A DNA stretch of 64,000 bases from Epiperipatus broadwayi (GCA_028023455.1 JAQFVV010012423.1:5500269-5564268); one strand, 5' to 3'; shown: positions 37,024 to 50,400, counted from the first letter of the stretch. Translations and numbers: made by a program. The notes: generated by a model not told the origin, from the letters alone.

Positions 37024-37567
37024 ATGCTAAGTCAAATGACAACTGTGCAATCAGAGCAAGATTGTGATATTAAATGTTTAATTGTATTGATTAAAGATTA
37101 TTTTTGTGAAGGACACAATATTAAAATGTTCAAATGCTTTATAAAAAATCCTGAAAAAATCAATGAAATGTTTTCCGAGTTGATAGTTGCCGAACAAAAT
37201 AGAACCAGTCATTCTGGAGAACATTTCAATTATAATTCTGATGATGATAAATTTGTAATGCATTTTATGATTCATGATAAAAATATAAACTTCAAGAAGA
37301 TACTGTGGATTTCATAAAGCAATGGATATATATATATTGCGAACAGAGTTAGTGATAAAATGATGCAATTCTTTTTGTAGTTAGCAAAAATTTTAGTGGA
37401 AAGGAAGACTTTTTAACATAATTAATATAATGTATTAGAGTAGGTTGTTTATCAAAGATAATTGGAATTTGATAAGCTAGTCTTTGAAGTTTTTCTGACT
37501 TGAATCCTGGAAATCTATTTGTAATGGCCAGTAAATCAAATAACTTTTTTTCTTTTGTGCATGTCAT
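37024..37567. other. Two unassigned small frames
   Basis: A 97-codon plus-strand frame (37024-37317) and a 72-codon minus-strand frame (37349-37567) lie side by side in opposite directions. Neither contains a motif I recognise. The minus frame has a basic start (T-K-E-K-K-L-F) and a varied composition that could be part of a decayed transposon. Could equally be chance in A+T-rich DNA. Confidence 0.2.
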
Positions 37568-40500
37568 GCTGCATATAATCTAAAAACGCAAGATAACAGG
37601 CATGAGTTTGAAAATGAGGACTGGAATTGTATTATCATATATTTATACATCTTTGTATGAATATCATCTAATGATATTTATTGAAGCCTGTTAGTATGGA
37701 TTAATATCATTATGCTAGGAAAGTTCAAAATAACTTTATTGCTTTAATTTGTCTTGTTGTAATAATGTTGTAATCAAAATAGTGATATATATGGAAATGT
37801 GTCAGACCTGTTCCCAAGGTGTACATTATGAATAATCAGGCTGATGGAATAAAGCCTTGACAAATATCTTATTGCTACAATGGCAATTATAAAACATGCA
37901 TCATTATATAAATGAAATTCTTACTTCTTAGTTTTATTGAAGTTGCATAATATTTTAGATATTTGATCCAATTTGGTCTTAATATGATCTAGAAAATGAT
38001 TAGGAATAATGATACTTTTCAAGAGCTGGTGCTCAACAGAAAAAAAAAAAAGCATGATCTATCTATGATGAAAATATGCTTTCAGCAAACAAACAAAAAT
38101 ATTTTGACAAGATTTGTAATAAAAAAATTTCTTCTTTGCAGAAATGAACATGCTGGAAAGTTTCACAGAATATAATTGAGAAAACATGAATTAATAATAC
38201 ATCTTTTGAAATATATAATTTAAGTGACAGATAAATTTCTACCTCTTAGACGAGCATTTTAGTAAATTTGGTTTGTGGTGTACAATAGTGTCCCAGATTA
38301 AAAAAAGAGCAGGATTTTTTTTGGGATGAATTACAAAAATTTATTTTATAGATTTGGTATTACCATCATTTACTTGGATGAAAGGATGCTTGAAAACATT
38401 AGCATTTATTTAAGTTAATACAATATTTTCATCAACATCATATCAAACTGATGAGATATTGAAACAGTTTCTTTCTAGTTTAAAATCCTTAATAGTTCCA
38501 CAACCATCTTTGTCATTGATAAAGTAGAACTGAATGAAAAGTAAAAAGATTTCTGATCTTCAGAAACATATCAACAATAACATCTAACCTCTGAAAAGTA
38601 GGTAAACTTAATATTCAGCATTTATTAATGAGATAGTGTCATTCCATTATCTTCAATATTTATGTCAGTCAAATGTAAAATATAACTTTGATGGGCTCCA
38701 ATTCATTCATGAATAGCAATTTAACATTTAAAAAAAATCAGAAATTGCATATTGGCTATCTATCAGCACTTCAATAAACTGAATCATGTACTAAGAGACA
38801 TTTATAGCATTCTTAAATTTATATCTCAGAAATATGCATAGTGCTTCTATCAGAAATTCATCAAACATAATTATCTAAATAACATTTTTTACAATTTTTT
38901 CCAAATTCATATTTAATTTTGAACTTCAAACACCTAATTTGCTTAAAATATAGTGCAATCACTACTGTAACATAAATATTAATCAGTCAAAATCCATTAA
39001 CATATGTATTCTTTTACCACTAATTAGATGTTTATGGCCTTTTTATATGTAGTAAATATTTAGTAACTGAATAGAATTCTATATTCTACCTTAACATAAT
39101 TGTAAACCACCACAAAAACAACACCATTTATGGAATGAGATCAATTTTGGCAATAAATTCCAGATAATCAATATATGGAAACCTGAAAAAAAAATTCACC
39201 TGTTGAGCATTTATAACATGAATCAAAATTTTTGATAACTTTTGATAATATTAATAATTTAGAATCCTTCCTATGATAAAAATTTATCTTTGTTAAATAC
39301 AAAACAATTTACTTGAACATTCCTTACTTTTAAAATATCATCAAAAGTTACCTGAAATATTTGCTTGTTGGAACATTATGAAATGTCCAAATTAAATTAT
39401 TCAGGTTTAATGTTGCAGAAGATTGTAAAACATTTTCTAAAGATATTCATAAAATTACCTTTGATTTTTATTTTCTTAAAAGGGAAGTTGATTGATTAAA
39501 AACAATTTTTATTTTACTTATTTAAAAGAAGTTGGTTATTAATTTTCTTCATTACATGAGAGATAGTGATAAAATTTGTTTGATAGCCAGTATAATTAAA
39601 ATTACAGTCTTCAGTAATAATTACTAGGATTTTTTTTTTTCGAAGTTGATTCTTTTTACATGCATTTTACTATGATTTTCTAGAGTGAATTTGTCTTCGT
39701 AGTTTTTTCCAATAGCAAACATGCTTTGAAAGAATATCCTGCTAACAACTTTTAGAAACAGTCTTTTTGACTGCTGATTAAAAAAAAATTATGTTGGTAG
39801 TACATTAAAAAATATATTCTTTCACTGAATTGCTTGACAATATTGGTCTTTTTTAAAATTATCTTTCTCTATTTATTCATTTTTTTTTTTCAACTAACCT
39901 TAAAAAAACAGTTTATATAAGTTAACTAACTTGGTCAAATTCATTATGACTATTACTTTTATAACCAATTATAAAATCAGCTTTTTATATATATATTAAA
40001 AAAATGTATATATAACTAAATAATAACAGTAACAAATTACATTATAAAAAATAGATAAGATTAGATGAGATAGTTTATTAAGTTAATTTTCATTTACAGC
40101 TGTATTTAAAACCAATTAATAAGCTACCTAATAATATTTTAAATAATTTTAAAAATTATAAAAATAATATAATCTACATATTATTATTTCGTTTGCTATT
40201 TTCTAACTAATGTTTAATTCCGATAAATCAGCATATTTAAAGCCTAATTTTGGCAAAATCAAAAATTCAATTTTATTCCCGTTTAAAGTTCACAATTAAG
40301 CATATTGGCAAACTGTTTATCTTCCATTTCAAATTAGTAATGAATACATTTAAATATGGAAAAATATCCCTTCATAAATGTTATTCTAATAACATTAATT
40401 ATTAAATTCACATAACTAACTTTAAAAAAATTATTTTTAAAATATATACATTAATTTTTTGTTGTTTATATTTTCAATTAGTATCTAGAATATACATTTT

Positions 40501-40839
40501 GTGATTGATACTATTCCCCATCTTTGTTAAATAAGTATTGTACTAGGTAGATTTAATATATTGTTTAATATTTAAAAAAGGTCATATATTTCTTTAACTA
40601 CTTTCTTATTATTGATGAACATATTTTTTTTAATTTTAACAAAAAAGTTTTATTTAAAAATTCTTTATTACATACTAATCTATTTTATCATAATCATTCG
40701 TATTTTATCCTATAAACAAGTCCAGAGAAGTCACATTAGCTAAACCATCTATTTCTTCATTCTATTCTGTTCACTGCCTTCATCTTCAATTCCACATATA
40801 TCTTTCTATATCTTTTATCATTCAAGAAGTTCATTCTCC
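37568..40839. other. A+T-rich region without recognised gene
   Basis: Six-frame reading by eye gave no family signature. Some stretches (38200-38900) have more complex composition and may be very old transposon DNA. Confidence 0.4.
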
Positions 40840-41730
40840 TTATCTTTTCTTATTTTGGATCACCATTCTCTCCAAAACAACCTTCATTAAATTACTTTTT
40901 CTTCTTAGTATATATCCAATCCAGTTTCTCTTTCTACCTCTAATTTCTTCAATCTTTTTTACATTTATTCTTTCCAAAACTTCCTCATTTGTCATTTTAT
41001 TGATCCAACTAATTTTTTTCATTCTTCTTTGTGACCACATCTCAAAGTCCTCCAATTTGTTCTTTAATCTCTTATTCATTGTCCATATTTCATAAACTAT
41101 AAAAATATATTCCATACTTAGCACCTAATTAATTTTTTTCCTTATTTCTTTTCAAAGATCCATAGAATATTTCCTTTCTCTTAATAAATGCCTACTTTAC
41201 CAATGCTATTCTGTTTTTAAGTTCATTTTCATTTTATCCTTTCTCATTCAACTCACTACCCAAATATCTAAACCCTTTCATCTGTTTAACTATATTATCA
41301 TGAATATTAATTTGTATCCTTTTTGATTTTTTCTATCTATAAACACTTGTCCTTTTCAACATTAATCTTCATTTCATATTCCATACATCCTTTCTCCAAT
41401 TTATTTAACATATTCTAGAGATTCTTTTCAACTTCAGGTGCAAGAACCTTATCATTTGCAAATCTTATATATGTGTTTTTCTATCCCCAATATTAGTTTA
41501 TCTACGGTCTAATATTACCCTAATATGTTTTCTAAATAAATATTAAAGAGTACATATGACATGCAACATCATTGACAAGGTCCTCTTTCTATATTCATTT
41601 CTTCAATCTTATTATTCTCCAATCTTATTCTTAGTCTTTGCCCAATATACATATTGCAAATCAATTTTCTTTCTTAACAAAATACTCCTTTACTTTTCAG
41701 AATAGTCATAAATTTATTCCAGATTATTCT
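40840..41730 (-). pseudogene. Non-LTR retrotransposon reverse transcriptase, 3' half (broken)
   Basis: Down the minus strand: palm-domain remnants near 41650-41520 (Q-Y-V-Y-W then L-F-N-I/L-Y-x-E/R-K type sequence in shifting frames); F-A-N-D near 41450, the degenerate form of catalytic F/Y-A-D-D; M-L-N-K-L-E-K-G-C-M-E-Y-E-M-K-I-N (thumb start); G-F-R-Y-L-G-S near 41270, the 'F-K-Y-L-G' motif; then an intact 94-codon stretch (41124-40840) with F-E-M-W-S-Q-R-R-M-K-K-I-S-W and N-E-E-V-L, then R-K-R-N-W-I-G-Y-I-L-R-R. This order is the C-terminal half of a widespread animal endonuclease/reverse-transcriptase family. The N-terminal endonuclease is missing, and the first catalytic aspartate of the pair is N. 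Dead copy, presumably 5'-truncated on insertion. Confidence 0.8.
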
Positions 41731-41938
41731 ATCAAATATTTTCTCCTAATCAACATATACCAATTACTTTATCTTTCACAATATATCTACAGTATTTGCA
41801 ATTGTTTTAACAATGTCAATACCATTTAAAACAAACAAAAACTCTCTATATGTATTGCCACTTAGTGCAAGCCATAGTAATCAATGGATGCCAGAAGGCT
41901 TGTGCATAAAATCCCCATTTAGTGCCTACTCATCCAAT

Positions 41939-41983
41939 ATCCCCAGACTAGTTTCTGGCTTGTGGCCTTTAATCAGTGAGAAG
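41939..41983 (-). ncRNA. Degenerate hammerhead motif in the Penelope terminal repeat
   Basis: Same layout as 46518-46561, but the core reads CTGATTA instead of CTGA-N-GA, so an essential G is lost. Stem II (GGC/GCC), GAAAC, the 2-bp stem III and GTC cleavage triplet remain, and stem I pairs with two G-U wobbles. Probably inactive. Confidence 0.6.
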
Positions 41984-42129
41984 CCTTAACACCATCTACT
42001 GTCCCATTATTGGACATAATGGGAGCCACTGAATAGGTAACCCAAAACATGACTCTAGAAGAAGCAGCAGAGATGCAGAGTTACACTGGAAAATAAAAAG
42101 GACACTTGAAAGACATCAAGTGCACAAGC

Positions 42130-43535
42130 AGAAGTCAAACATTTCATGTGATGAGAGGAAAGCTATTAAATCTCTCTCAAACAGGATGTATCTATAATCA
42201 GTCTTCCTGTTGATAAAGGTAACCCTACAGTTATAATGGATAAAACTGATTATGATAACAAAATACAAGATCTCCTCACAGCAGGCCAATATAAAAATGT
42301 AACAAAAAATCCAATTCCAAATACAGAGGTAAAACTACAAGCATTACTCCGGAAGCATTGCAGGTATTTCAGTGATTCAGAAAAAAGAAAATTAACTTCG
42401 TATTTCAGCAAGATTCCTCACCTCATAAAGACAATGTTCCATTAAGACCTATTGTTAGTTCTAGAAATTCACCATGTCAAAATATGTCAAGATTTCTTCT
42501 CAGAGTTCTTAGTTCATTGGCATACAGGACAGAGGCTTTTGTCAGAGACTCTAAGCACTTTGTAGAATTAGTCAGGAACATGAAAATGGAAAGAACTGAC
42601 ATATTGGTAAAATCTGTTTACAAATGTATCGTGTGATGAGGTATTGTCTATTGTAAGGAAAAGGTTATATGATGATAAAAGTCTACAAACTAGAACAGCT
42701 CTACCTATTGATAATATAATAGAATTATTAACACTCTGTGTAACAACATACTTTCAATATAACTCGGAATTCTTCCAATAAATTCAAGGGATGGCCATAG
42801 GATTATCATTGTCACAGTTGCTCAGCAACATTTACATGGAAGAATTTGAAACCACAGCCATTAATACAACTCCATGTCCACCTAAAATGTGGCTTTGATA
42901 TGTTGATGATACATTTGTGGTATGGCCACATGGTGAGGTAAAAGTACAATCATTCTGGATGCACATTAACAACATATTTCCTACAATTAAATTCACAATG
43001 GAATCAGAACAAGAACAAAAATTGGCATTCTTGGATGTTCTTGTGATAAGACTCCCTCAGGGAAAAGTAAAAACAACAGTGTATAGGAACCAATACACAA
43101 TGGCAAGTACTTGGCATATACATCCAATTGTACTAGAAGTACTAAACAAGGAATTATACTATCACTATGGAACAGAGCAAAGGAGGTTTGTTCAGAAACC
43201 AATGATTTGGAAAAAGAAAAGATTCACATAGAACAAATGCTTATGAAGAATGGTTATCCATCAGCAATTATCAGGAAAACCTTCAATAAACAACACAGAG
43301 AGACACCAAAAGGGAAAACAATTATTGGTATGATAGTGTATCCATACATACTTGGAATAGCGGACAAATTAAAAAAAATCTGCAGTCAATATAACATTAG
43401 AACTGCTTTCCAAAGCCATATCACACTTTGAGGAATGCTTACTTCTACTAAGCCTAAACTGAAAATACTGGAAAACAAAAACTGTATCTATGAAACACCA
43501 TGTGAATGTGGAAGGAAATACATTGTAAACAGCAA
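42130..43535 (+). pseudogene. Penelope-like reverse transcriptase with GIY-YIG trace (broken)
   Basis: In order: LPVDKGNPTVIMDKTDYD (near 42203-42255), the typical N-terminal 'LPADKG-N-x-V-I-M-D' motif of Penelope reverse transcriptases; P-x-K-D-N-V-P-L-R-P-I-V-S-S (near 42415-42460) after a frameshift; N-L-F-T-N-V (near 42610), the 'D-V-x-x-L-F-T-N-V' catalytic motif A region; I-Q-G-M-A-I-G-L-S-L-S (near 42780), motif B; Y-V-D-D-T-F-V-V-W (42899-42925), the catalytic motif C, preceded by a stop; then an intact 104-codon thumb region (42917-43231) and 43111-43431 in another frame. CIYETPCECGRKYI near 43483-43525 is the start of the GIY-YIG endonuclease, which soon hits a stop. At least four frame breaks. 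The enzyme copied element RNA at a nicked target. Confidence 0.87.
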
Positions 43536-43764
43536 TTGAAAAAGCACAAACTAATACTTAAAAGAGAAAAAACAGATATTGGATAAAGAAGAAAAAATTC
43601 ATAGAAGAAAATTCAAGAAAGCTGCTCATATGACTATGGTAAATAACCCTATAAGTCAACCCAGTGTGGCAATACATAATGTATGGAAGCCTCTAATTAA
43701 TCTTGCTCTTAGGAAAAAATAATAATAATAAAAAGTAATTAGCCTTAATAAAAAAAAAATTGAA

Positions 43765-43910
43765 GGACTCGGGAAGATTTGAACCAACTCTCATATATAA
43801 ATATATCAAATTTCTACTATATGTTACCTTTGATAGAATAGCTCACTTGGTACAGTATTTGACTTAAATTCAATATTCAAGAATCTAAAGGTGCAAGTTT
43901 AACTTCTAAG
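43765..43910 (+). repeat. tRNA-like / SINE scraps
   Basis: 43839-43907 on the plus strand resembles a tRNA: ATAGCTCACTTGGTA (A box), ATTTGACTTAAATTCAA like an anticodon arm, and GTGCAAGTTTAACTTCT (B box). Just upstream, 43769-43786 on the minus strand reads GGTTCAAATCTTCCCG, a B-box-like T arm in the other orientation. Probably two tRNA-derived SINE remnants next to the Penelope 3' end. Neither folds into an intact tRNA. Confidence 0.4.
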
Positions 43911-46402
43911 CGAATAGTGTCACTGTGCATATAGGCCAGAAACACCCTAACTTGTATTGTCTATTTGTGTGTTATTACTAACAAGTTGTTTGTATTTGGA
44001 AAGTTGAAATAAAGTTTAAAATTTTCTATACATTCAACATTCACCCATAAATGATGGAAATAGTCCAACATATCACATCTTGAAATTATTCTCATCATCA
44101 TAAGTTTATCTTCAAGGCATTCTATTTTTATTACACTAATGTATTTACAAATCTTTAAATGCATATATAACAATTTAAATATTAAAAAAAACTAATAAGA
44201 GAGAAAATAAAAAAGTAGGACATTATTTGCACAGACATAATGCATTATCAGATTAAACTATTACACATCAGAAAAAGCTATACTGAAAATGTTAATTGAT
44301 AAGTAAAATAATTCAAACAAACAATTTTCATTACTAAATAGAATTTCAAAACAATTCAATTTCAAATAATAATTTTTGATATGAATTAAGACATTTTTCT
44401 GTTCAAAATTTAAAATTTCAACTAGTATTTCTATGAAATAAATTGCATTGTATTTTCGCAAATTATTCAAATGAATGATTTTTGCTATTGATAATAATTT
44501 TCAAAATAATTCATATTCAAAGCAAACAATTTTCAGGGTTCAATATGAATTAAAATTGACAATTGCTATTCAAAACAAACCATTTGAACTATTATTCAAA
44601 TAAGAGAAAATTGTGAACTTTTACTCATTTCAATGTCCACTACTGGTATAAGTTTCTTTTCCAAAACAAACACTTAAGATGAAATAAAATTGATACTTTC
44701 TATTCTAAGCAAAACATTATTGTAACTATCATTTGGATGAAATAAAATGATGAAGAATATCTTTTTGCAAATTTCAATTTCTGAATAATCATGTAGAGAT
44801 ATAAAACAATCAGTAGTTGCACAGTGTTCATCGGAAAAAGACTTCATTTGTATCACATATGTTTGGGAAAATATTCTTGTTGTTTTGTTTTTTTGTTTAT
44901 GAAATTACAATGTTGGCTACATTAGTTTGTATTTTTTTTTTTTTTTTTTAGAAAATTACATATTAAATATTAAGAATATATTAGAATTAGTTAGTATAGT
45001 TTTCTTTTAAAATTACAAATTAAATTTTACAATTAAATTCACATTAGTTTATTTTTTTAAAATATATATATATACACTATATGTACACTTTAGCATCAGT
45101 ATTTTATTTTGAAAATATTAATTTTATTAACTACCATTTTTCAGTATGGCTTTGGTGGCTCTACCTAATAAGTAATATTCAAATTACATCTGGGCAAACT
45201 GTACCAAATTTAATCTTTGTTATAGGATTAAATTATCAAAACTAATTATTTTTGTATTTACATATTTCACAATTTCAACTGTTAATACAACTGTTAAACT
45301 GCATATGGGCAAAAGCTGCATATTTTATTAACATTCAGAAAATCACATATTTTTCTACCATATTATTATTATTATAACCACAAAAAATAGCACATAATTA
45401 ATAGTCAAAAAGGTATATTAAAAAATGAATTGCTTATTTCACAAAGCAAGAAATTTCTCTTTCTTAGTCTAATAGCCATACTGCTATGCTCATGCAAGTC
45501 ATTATACTGAAACAGTTAACACTGTACTGAAACATGCTGTCAAACACAAGTAAGACACATTCTTGACTCTTTTTTTTTCATTGTCCAATATATAGCATAG
45601 ATTTTTTTTTATATAATGTTTATGTTACTTTGAAGATTGCCTTGAAAACTTCTTTATTGTTCCAGTCTTTGAAAGTTTATAATTAATTACTGTTTATGTT
45701 ATGACTTTTTGATAATTCTCCAACCTTGTTTAACTGATTTTATTATATAGAATCATTCCACTAATATAATTAAACTTTATTTTTAATTTTATCACTTTAA
45801 AAGGTCAAACTATTTTTATCTAGATGAGTTAACATAGAATTAATAAATTATACTTGTTACAAGTTAGGTGTTAAATTCCCTTGAATATTATTTGGCACAG
45901 CAACATACTACAGTGTTTGTTTGTTTTTAGGCTGATTTTATTATGAAACTAGATTTTAATCAGATATAATAGGATATATATGAAATATAAATCAAAAAAA
46001 GTTAACAGGGTTATATTTTCCATTTTCAAAAATACACCATTGAAAATAAAGTATTCAAGTATCTTGAGATCAATGAAATCTAAACCTCATGACATTAATA
46101 AACTTTATAGAGGAATACATATCTTTTCTAAAGCATAAAAATGGAGTTCTTTGAAATTTTAAAAATGTAAAATTGAAGTGAAACTGTTCACTTACAAAGC
46201 AATAAAATATCTATATAATACTACTGACTAGCCAGTTTGATTAGTTTGCTGGGTTTTTTTTAATGTGGTATGTAAATATGACTTTCAAATTCTTATACAT
46301 CTTATCAGAATGATGTGAGTGAAAAAATAAAAAATTCTTAAAAGAAAAATCAGACATTTCTTATAAATACAAATCTTTCATTGACATTTTGAGGATAAAT
46401 CT
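43911..46402. other. A+T-rich region without recognised gene
   Basis: Rich in CAAACAATTTTC-like words near 44300-44600 and T-runs near 44930. No coding family seen. Confidence 0.45.
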
Positions 46403-46766
46403 AAATAAAACAGGCAAAGCTCTGCATACAGTATTGCCACTCAATGCAAGCCAGAGTAATCAGTGGATGCCAGAAGGCTTGTGCATAAAATCCCCATCTA
46501 GTGCCTACTCATCCAATATCCCCAGACTAGTTTCTGGCTTGTGGCCTTCGTCAGTGAGGAGCCTTGGATCTGAGAGCACTGCACCTAGATCTTAGGATCT
46601 AATGCAACCCTCCAGCAGCCACCTTTTATCTCTACTTAACTACAAAACTATAAGTCTTAAATTGAAAACACAATAATATTTTCAATCCAAACTCATTAGC
46701 TTATATAGTCATTACTCTGGCTTGCACTGAGTGGTTATACTGTTTGGAGAGTTTTGCCTGTTTTAA
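46403..46766 (-). mobile_element. Short Penelope-like terminal-repeat fragment
   Basis: 46403-46590 matches the left end of the 41.8 kb Penelope copy at high identity. The right end (about 46711-46766) is the inverse of the left end: ATAAAACAGGCAAAGCTC...TTGCCACTCAATGCAAGCC faces GGCTTGCACTGAGTGG...TTTTGCCTGTTTTAA. So a ~360-bp unit has ~57-bp TIRs and no protein coding. It looks like an extreme deletion derivative that keeps the hammerhead and both outer ends. The open frame across it is not a gene. Confidence 0.7.
46518..46561 (-). ncRNA. Type I hammerhead ribozyme motif, best-conserved Penelope copy
   Basis: On the minus strand: stem I strand TCCTCA, core CTGACGA (the variable position is C), stem II GGC/GCC closed by CACAA, core GAAAC, a two-base-pair stem III (AC with GT, loop TA), cleavage triplet GTC (cut expected opposite 46525/46524), and stem I return TGGGGA, pairing fully with TCCTCA (one G-U). 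All invariant core bases are present. As in the retrozyme copy, the base of stem II is a mismatch (A-A) instead of the usual pair. Hammerheads are reported from Penelope-like terminal repeats, so the context is right. Confidence 0.75.
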
Positions 46767-47059
46767 TGACAGTTATAAGCAAACATAAGAAATGGTGATC
46801 ATGTTATAAATCTAAATATTTAGCAAATTATCTTTGCAATCCTTCAAATTCCGTCAACAATTGTAAATCAGCAGCAGCAGCAACCACTCACAAATAAATA
46901 TAGTCATTCCAACTCCAAGAAAAAAATAAGTTAAAAGTAATAAAATAATAATACCCTAGGGGTAAGTTTTGCAATGACTATATAAACCAATTCATATAGA
47001 ATATACTAATCCATTATTCTGTTTTTTTGATATTTTGTGAAGCTGTCTAATAACTTTTG

Positions 47060-47410
47060 CAATAAATATTTTCTTTATGCCATAACTTTCCAATGAAAGC
47101 AATCATTATTGCACTTCTTTATCATGCCTTTGAGACAATCTTTATAATGTAAATGAGGTCTGCCTCTTACATGAAAAATCATGCTCAAATTCATTATAAA
47201 ACATATTTGTAGAAGGACTTGTATTATTCATTTGATTCACGTGACCAATTAAACAAAGACATGGTAGTGGATTCTGTATTATCACATGTATGATCTTATC
47301 ATTGTATTTTTAGAATTCCATAGAGTATCCTTAAATGAAATTTTACTAATGTCTTTATGTTATATTGATAGAAGTTCACAATCTCATTTCCAGACAATAA
47401 ATTTGGTAAT
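47060..47410 (-). pseudogene. Non-LTR reverse transcriptase C-terminal relic
   Basis: Down the minus strand: LVKFHLRILYGILKIQ near 47395-47340, matching 'LExFHxRCLRxILxIxW'; L-C-L-I-G-H-V-N-Q-M-N-N-T (near 47265), matching 'R-W-x-G-H-V-x-R-M-x-D-x-R'; and, after a frameshift, G-R-P-H-L-H-Y-K-D-C-L-K (near 47165), matching 'G-R-P-x-x-R-Y-K-D-x-L-K', with a following helix ending in H-W-K-V-M-A. These are the last three blocks of a common animal non-LTR reverse transcriptase, in a different lineage from the 40.8-41.7 kb copy. Only the 3' end is present, as usual for 5'-truncated insertions. Inactive. Confidence 0.72.
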
Positions 47411-50400
47411 AATAGTATATATACAGTCAGGTAATTGCAATAATTATCTCACTATGATAAAGTAACTTATCCTTTGACATGCTAAAAGCAGTCAAAGTCT
47501 GTGCTAAAAAAAAATAACTTATATAGAGCAGTTATTCTATTTAATTTATTGCATTGAAATAATAGTTGAACATTCTATGATGTAACATAGAAAAATTTCA
47601 TTTAAGAACACTTGATAAAATTTTAAAACTGCAATGGTAAGATCAAAAAATCAATTGCTATGTTATTCAACTTGTGGCATGTAATATTATACAATCCACT
47701 ATTGCAAAATCATATCTATGAAATATTTATTTCTTTTTATTCTAAAACTTATATTTTAATCAATAACACCAAAAGAGGAAAATCTGATGCCAAAGATTAT
47801 CGATTGAAATAAGAAAAGATACCAAAATATTTAATAAAATGTATACTGTAAAAGATCTTTGTATTATAATTATGATATTACTTATGAATTTGAATATAAA
47901 CTAAATCAAATAGAATTTCAAAGCAACAACGATGCAAATATATCAAACTAAAGTATTTCCAATAATTTAAATATTGTTTAATAAAAAAATAATTTTCTAG
48001 CAACAATTTTTCTGCATTAAAATCAACTAACATAACTCTTAAAAAGATGTCATTAAGTAAAATAATAATAAAATTTAAAGATTACTGTATGCACTCAAAC
48101 TTTACAATGGTGAATGATTATGAAAGACAACTTTTTTCAAAAAGTACCTCAAGATAACTAGGAAACAGTAGTAAAATAAATCAATCAATATTATTAATTC
48201 AAAATAATTTTTATAATAAAATATTTGTCATATGGTAAGTTTTTTATTCATAACATCAAAATAAAATATAAAAAAAAACTTTTACACTTACTATAAAATA
48301 GAGCTCAATTAGATTAATATAAGGACAGAAGAACATTTTAAATAATAAAATTGATTAAGCTATAGTATATATATATATTGAAGTGAATGATTTCATGGAC
48401 AAAAGATGTTTTATAAATCATGTTATCAGGAGCAACCATGTTTAATAAAAAATTAAAAGAAAATGCAAACATTTCAACAAGTAGATAAAATAATAATTAC
48501 GTAGTTGACGTAGTTGTTGCAGAGATAACTGTAAGTTTGGCTTAAATTTGGGTGGCTTTTTTTATATATATATTCATTTTATAAATATATGCACTTACTT
48601 AAATATTTAAACAATTTTTCTTTAAAATAATTGTGGATCAAAAATAACAATATAGTGCTAAATTTAAAATTAAAATCAAAAGTCAAAAAACTGATAGTAA
48701 AATAAAACAATAGTTCAAGAAAAATTAAAGTTTTAAAAAAATTGGAAGATATAATTTACACAACTTACTTAAAGATGAAAAAACTTGGATTCGTATACTG
48801 TAAGTATAAATGCATGTATATGCATATCAAACAAAGTTAAGAGTTACAATTGTAGTGACATTCTGGTTGTATTCTCAAATAAATCTCAACAAGACCAGAT
48901 GAAAATAATTTAATAAAATTATCAGACGACATATTAAAATATCATAAACTAAATAAACAGAAGTCTTGCTACATAAGATTAAAATATCCAAATAATCCAA
49001 TAATTAGTCCTACAGAAGCTATAATAAAATTGTCAAATCTATCTATAGCTGTATTTAACAACTAATTTGATATATTTATGGATATATACAAGTCCCACAA
49101 TATCTCATAATGTAAGCCATACAAGACAGTTTAATCATTGTTTTAAAAATAAATTCAGAAAAGTTGAAAAAAAGTGCCAATATTTAAAAAAAATACAACA
49201 AACTTATTATTAACTTTGAGAATAATGATTATATAATTTTTAAAATAAACCATCAATCTAATATTATCTATTGTTTTAAATTAGCCAAATAAATTTAACT
49301 GAAGATTTAAAAAATAAAGTTTCTTTCATCTATGGAAAAAGAATATATAAGCTAGACAGACTATGGACACAAACAACCCATCCTGACAAAGTCATAATAA
49401 TATAAAAATACATGAGAATCTATCATCTAAAATAATAAAAAAGTTACACATCATCAATCTAATAATAAAACTATAAATGTATTCACAAAAATTATATCAG
49501 AAACAAAAGTTTTCATATTTCAAAAACCAAAATGAAAATGAGTATTTTTTTTTTTGTTTATAAAAGGGGGATCTTGCCAGAATTATTTATTATACACAAA
49601 GATGCTCACCAAATTTTTTTCTTAATTTCTTTAGAAATAATAACTATGTTCTGTAAATAGTATAAAATAGTATTAAACTTGTTAAAATATATAAAAGTTA
49701 AAAATGCAAAAAATATATATAAATAAATAATAAAGTTCTAAGCAAAGATAATTTTTTTTTAAAAAAAAGACAGTTAAAATTCTGAAGTTTAAATAAAATA
49801 CTTTTGTCAATAGCTTATAATAAAAATTAATCCATTTTGAAAGACTCAAATTTTATAATAAAAAGTAAAAATGAAATTAATATTAATAGTTGCAATTAAA
49901 GCACACATCATTTTCTATCATTTAAAAATAATGTTAATATTCAACACTATTTTTAAAAAAAAGGCAAAATAACAAAAATCATAAAAATCTACATAAACAA
50001 ATTACAAAAATTACCAAATATTATATAAATAGAAGAACATACTTTGTTATCCTATGAACAACTAATTTGGGATACATTCAGAAACAAAACAAAAAAAAAG
50101 GAAAAATTATTAGTCAAAAGTCAGAGAATCTAAAACATTAATATTTATGTGCATAAATATCCCAAAATTAGAATTTAAATCAAATACTGATAAAAATGTT
50201 ATGAAAAAATTAAAAGAAATAAAAATAAAATTATTACACATGCATTGATTAAAATCAAAATTTCATTTATATTAACTATTATATATGATGAATTAGATGA
50301 GATTAACTCTAAAAATAAAATCAATCATGAAATATCTAAAGCATTTGTGAAATAAATTCAGCAAAAAAAAGTTTATAAAGAATCAACAACAATAAATTAT

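Larger units (their letters stand above)
41828..43735 (+). mobile_element. Penelope-like element, degenerate
   Basis: Reverse transcriptase (42130-43430) and a GIY-YIG trace (about 43480-43535) are on the plus strand. The left end (41828 to about 42010) is a terminal repeat also found at 46403-46590, including ATTGCCACTTAGTGCAAGCC and CCCCAGACTAGTTTCTGGC; in this copy it lies inverted relative to the gene, judged by hammerhead orientation. Such pseudo-LTRs, often inverted at the 5' side, are a hallmark of Penelope-like elements. The right boundary is uncertain; the sequence becomes A+T-rich (AATAATAATAATAAAAAG) near 43725. Confidence 0.8.

Noticed and set aside
37349-37567. Minus-strand frame as a transposase or zinc-finger fragment
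   Set aside because: No cysteine/histidine pattern or catalytic motif; kept only as an unassigned frame.
38438-38470. CTGATGAGATATTGAAAC, a possible hammerhead core
   Set aside because: Stem II would have two weak pairs and stem I does not pair beyond one base; no repeat copy supports it.
46389-46595. 68-codon plus-strand frame with balanced composition
   Set aside because: It lies wholly in a Penelope-like terminal repeat whose other copy (41.8 kb) has a broken frame; the signal here is the hammerhead on the other strand.
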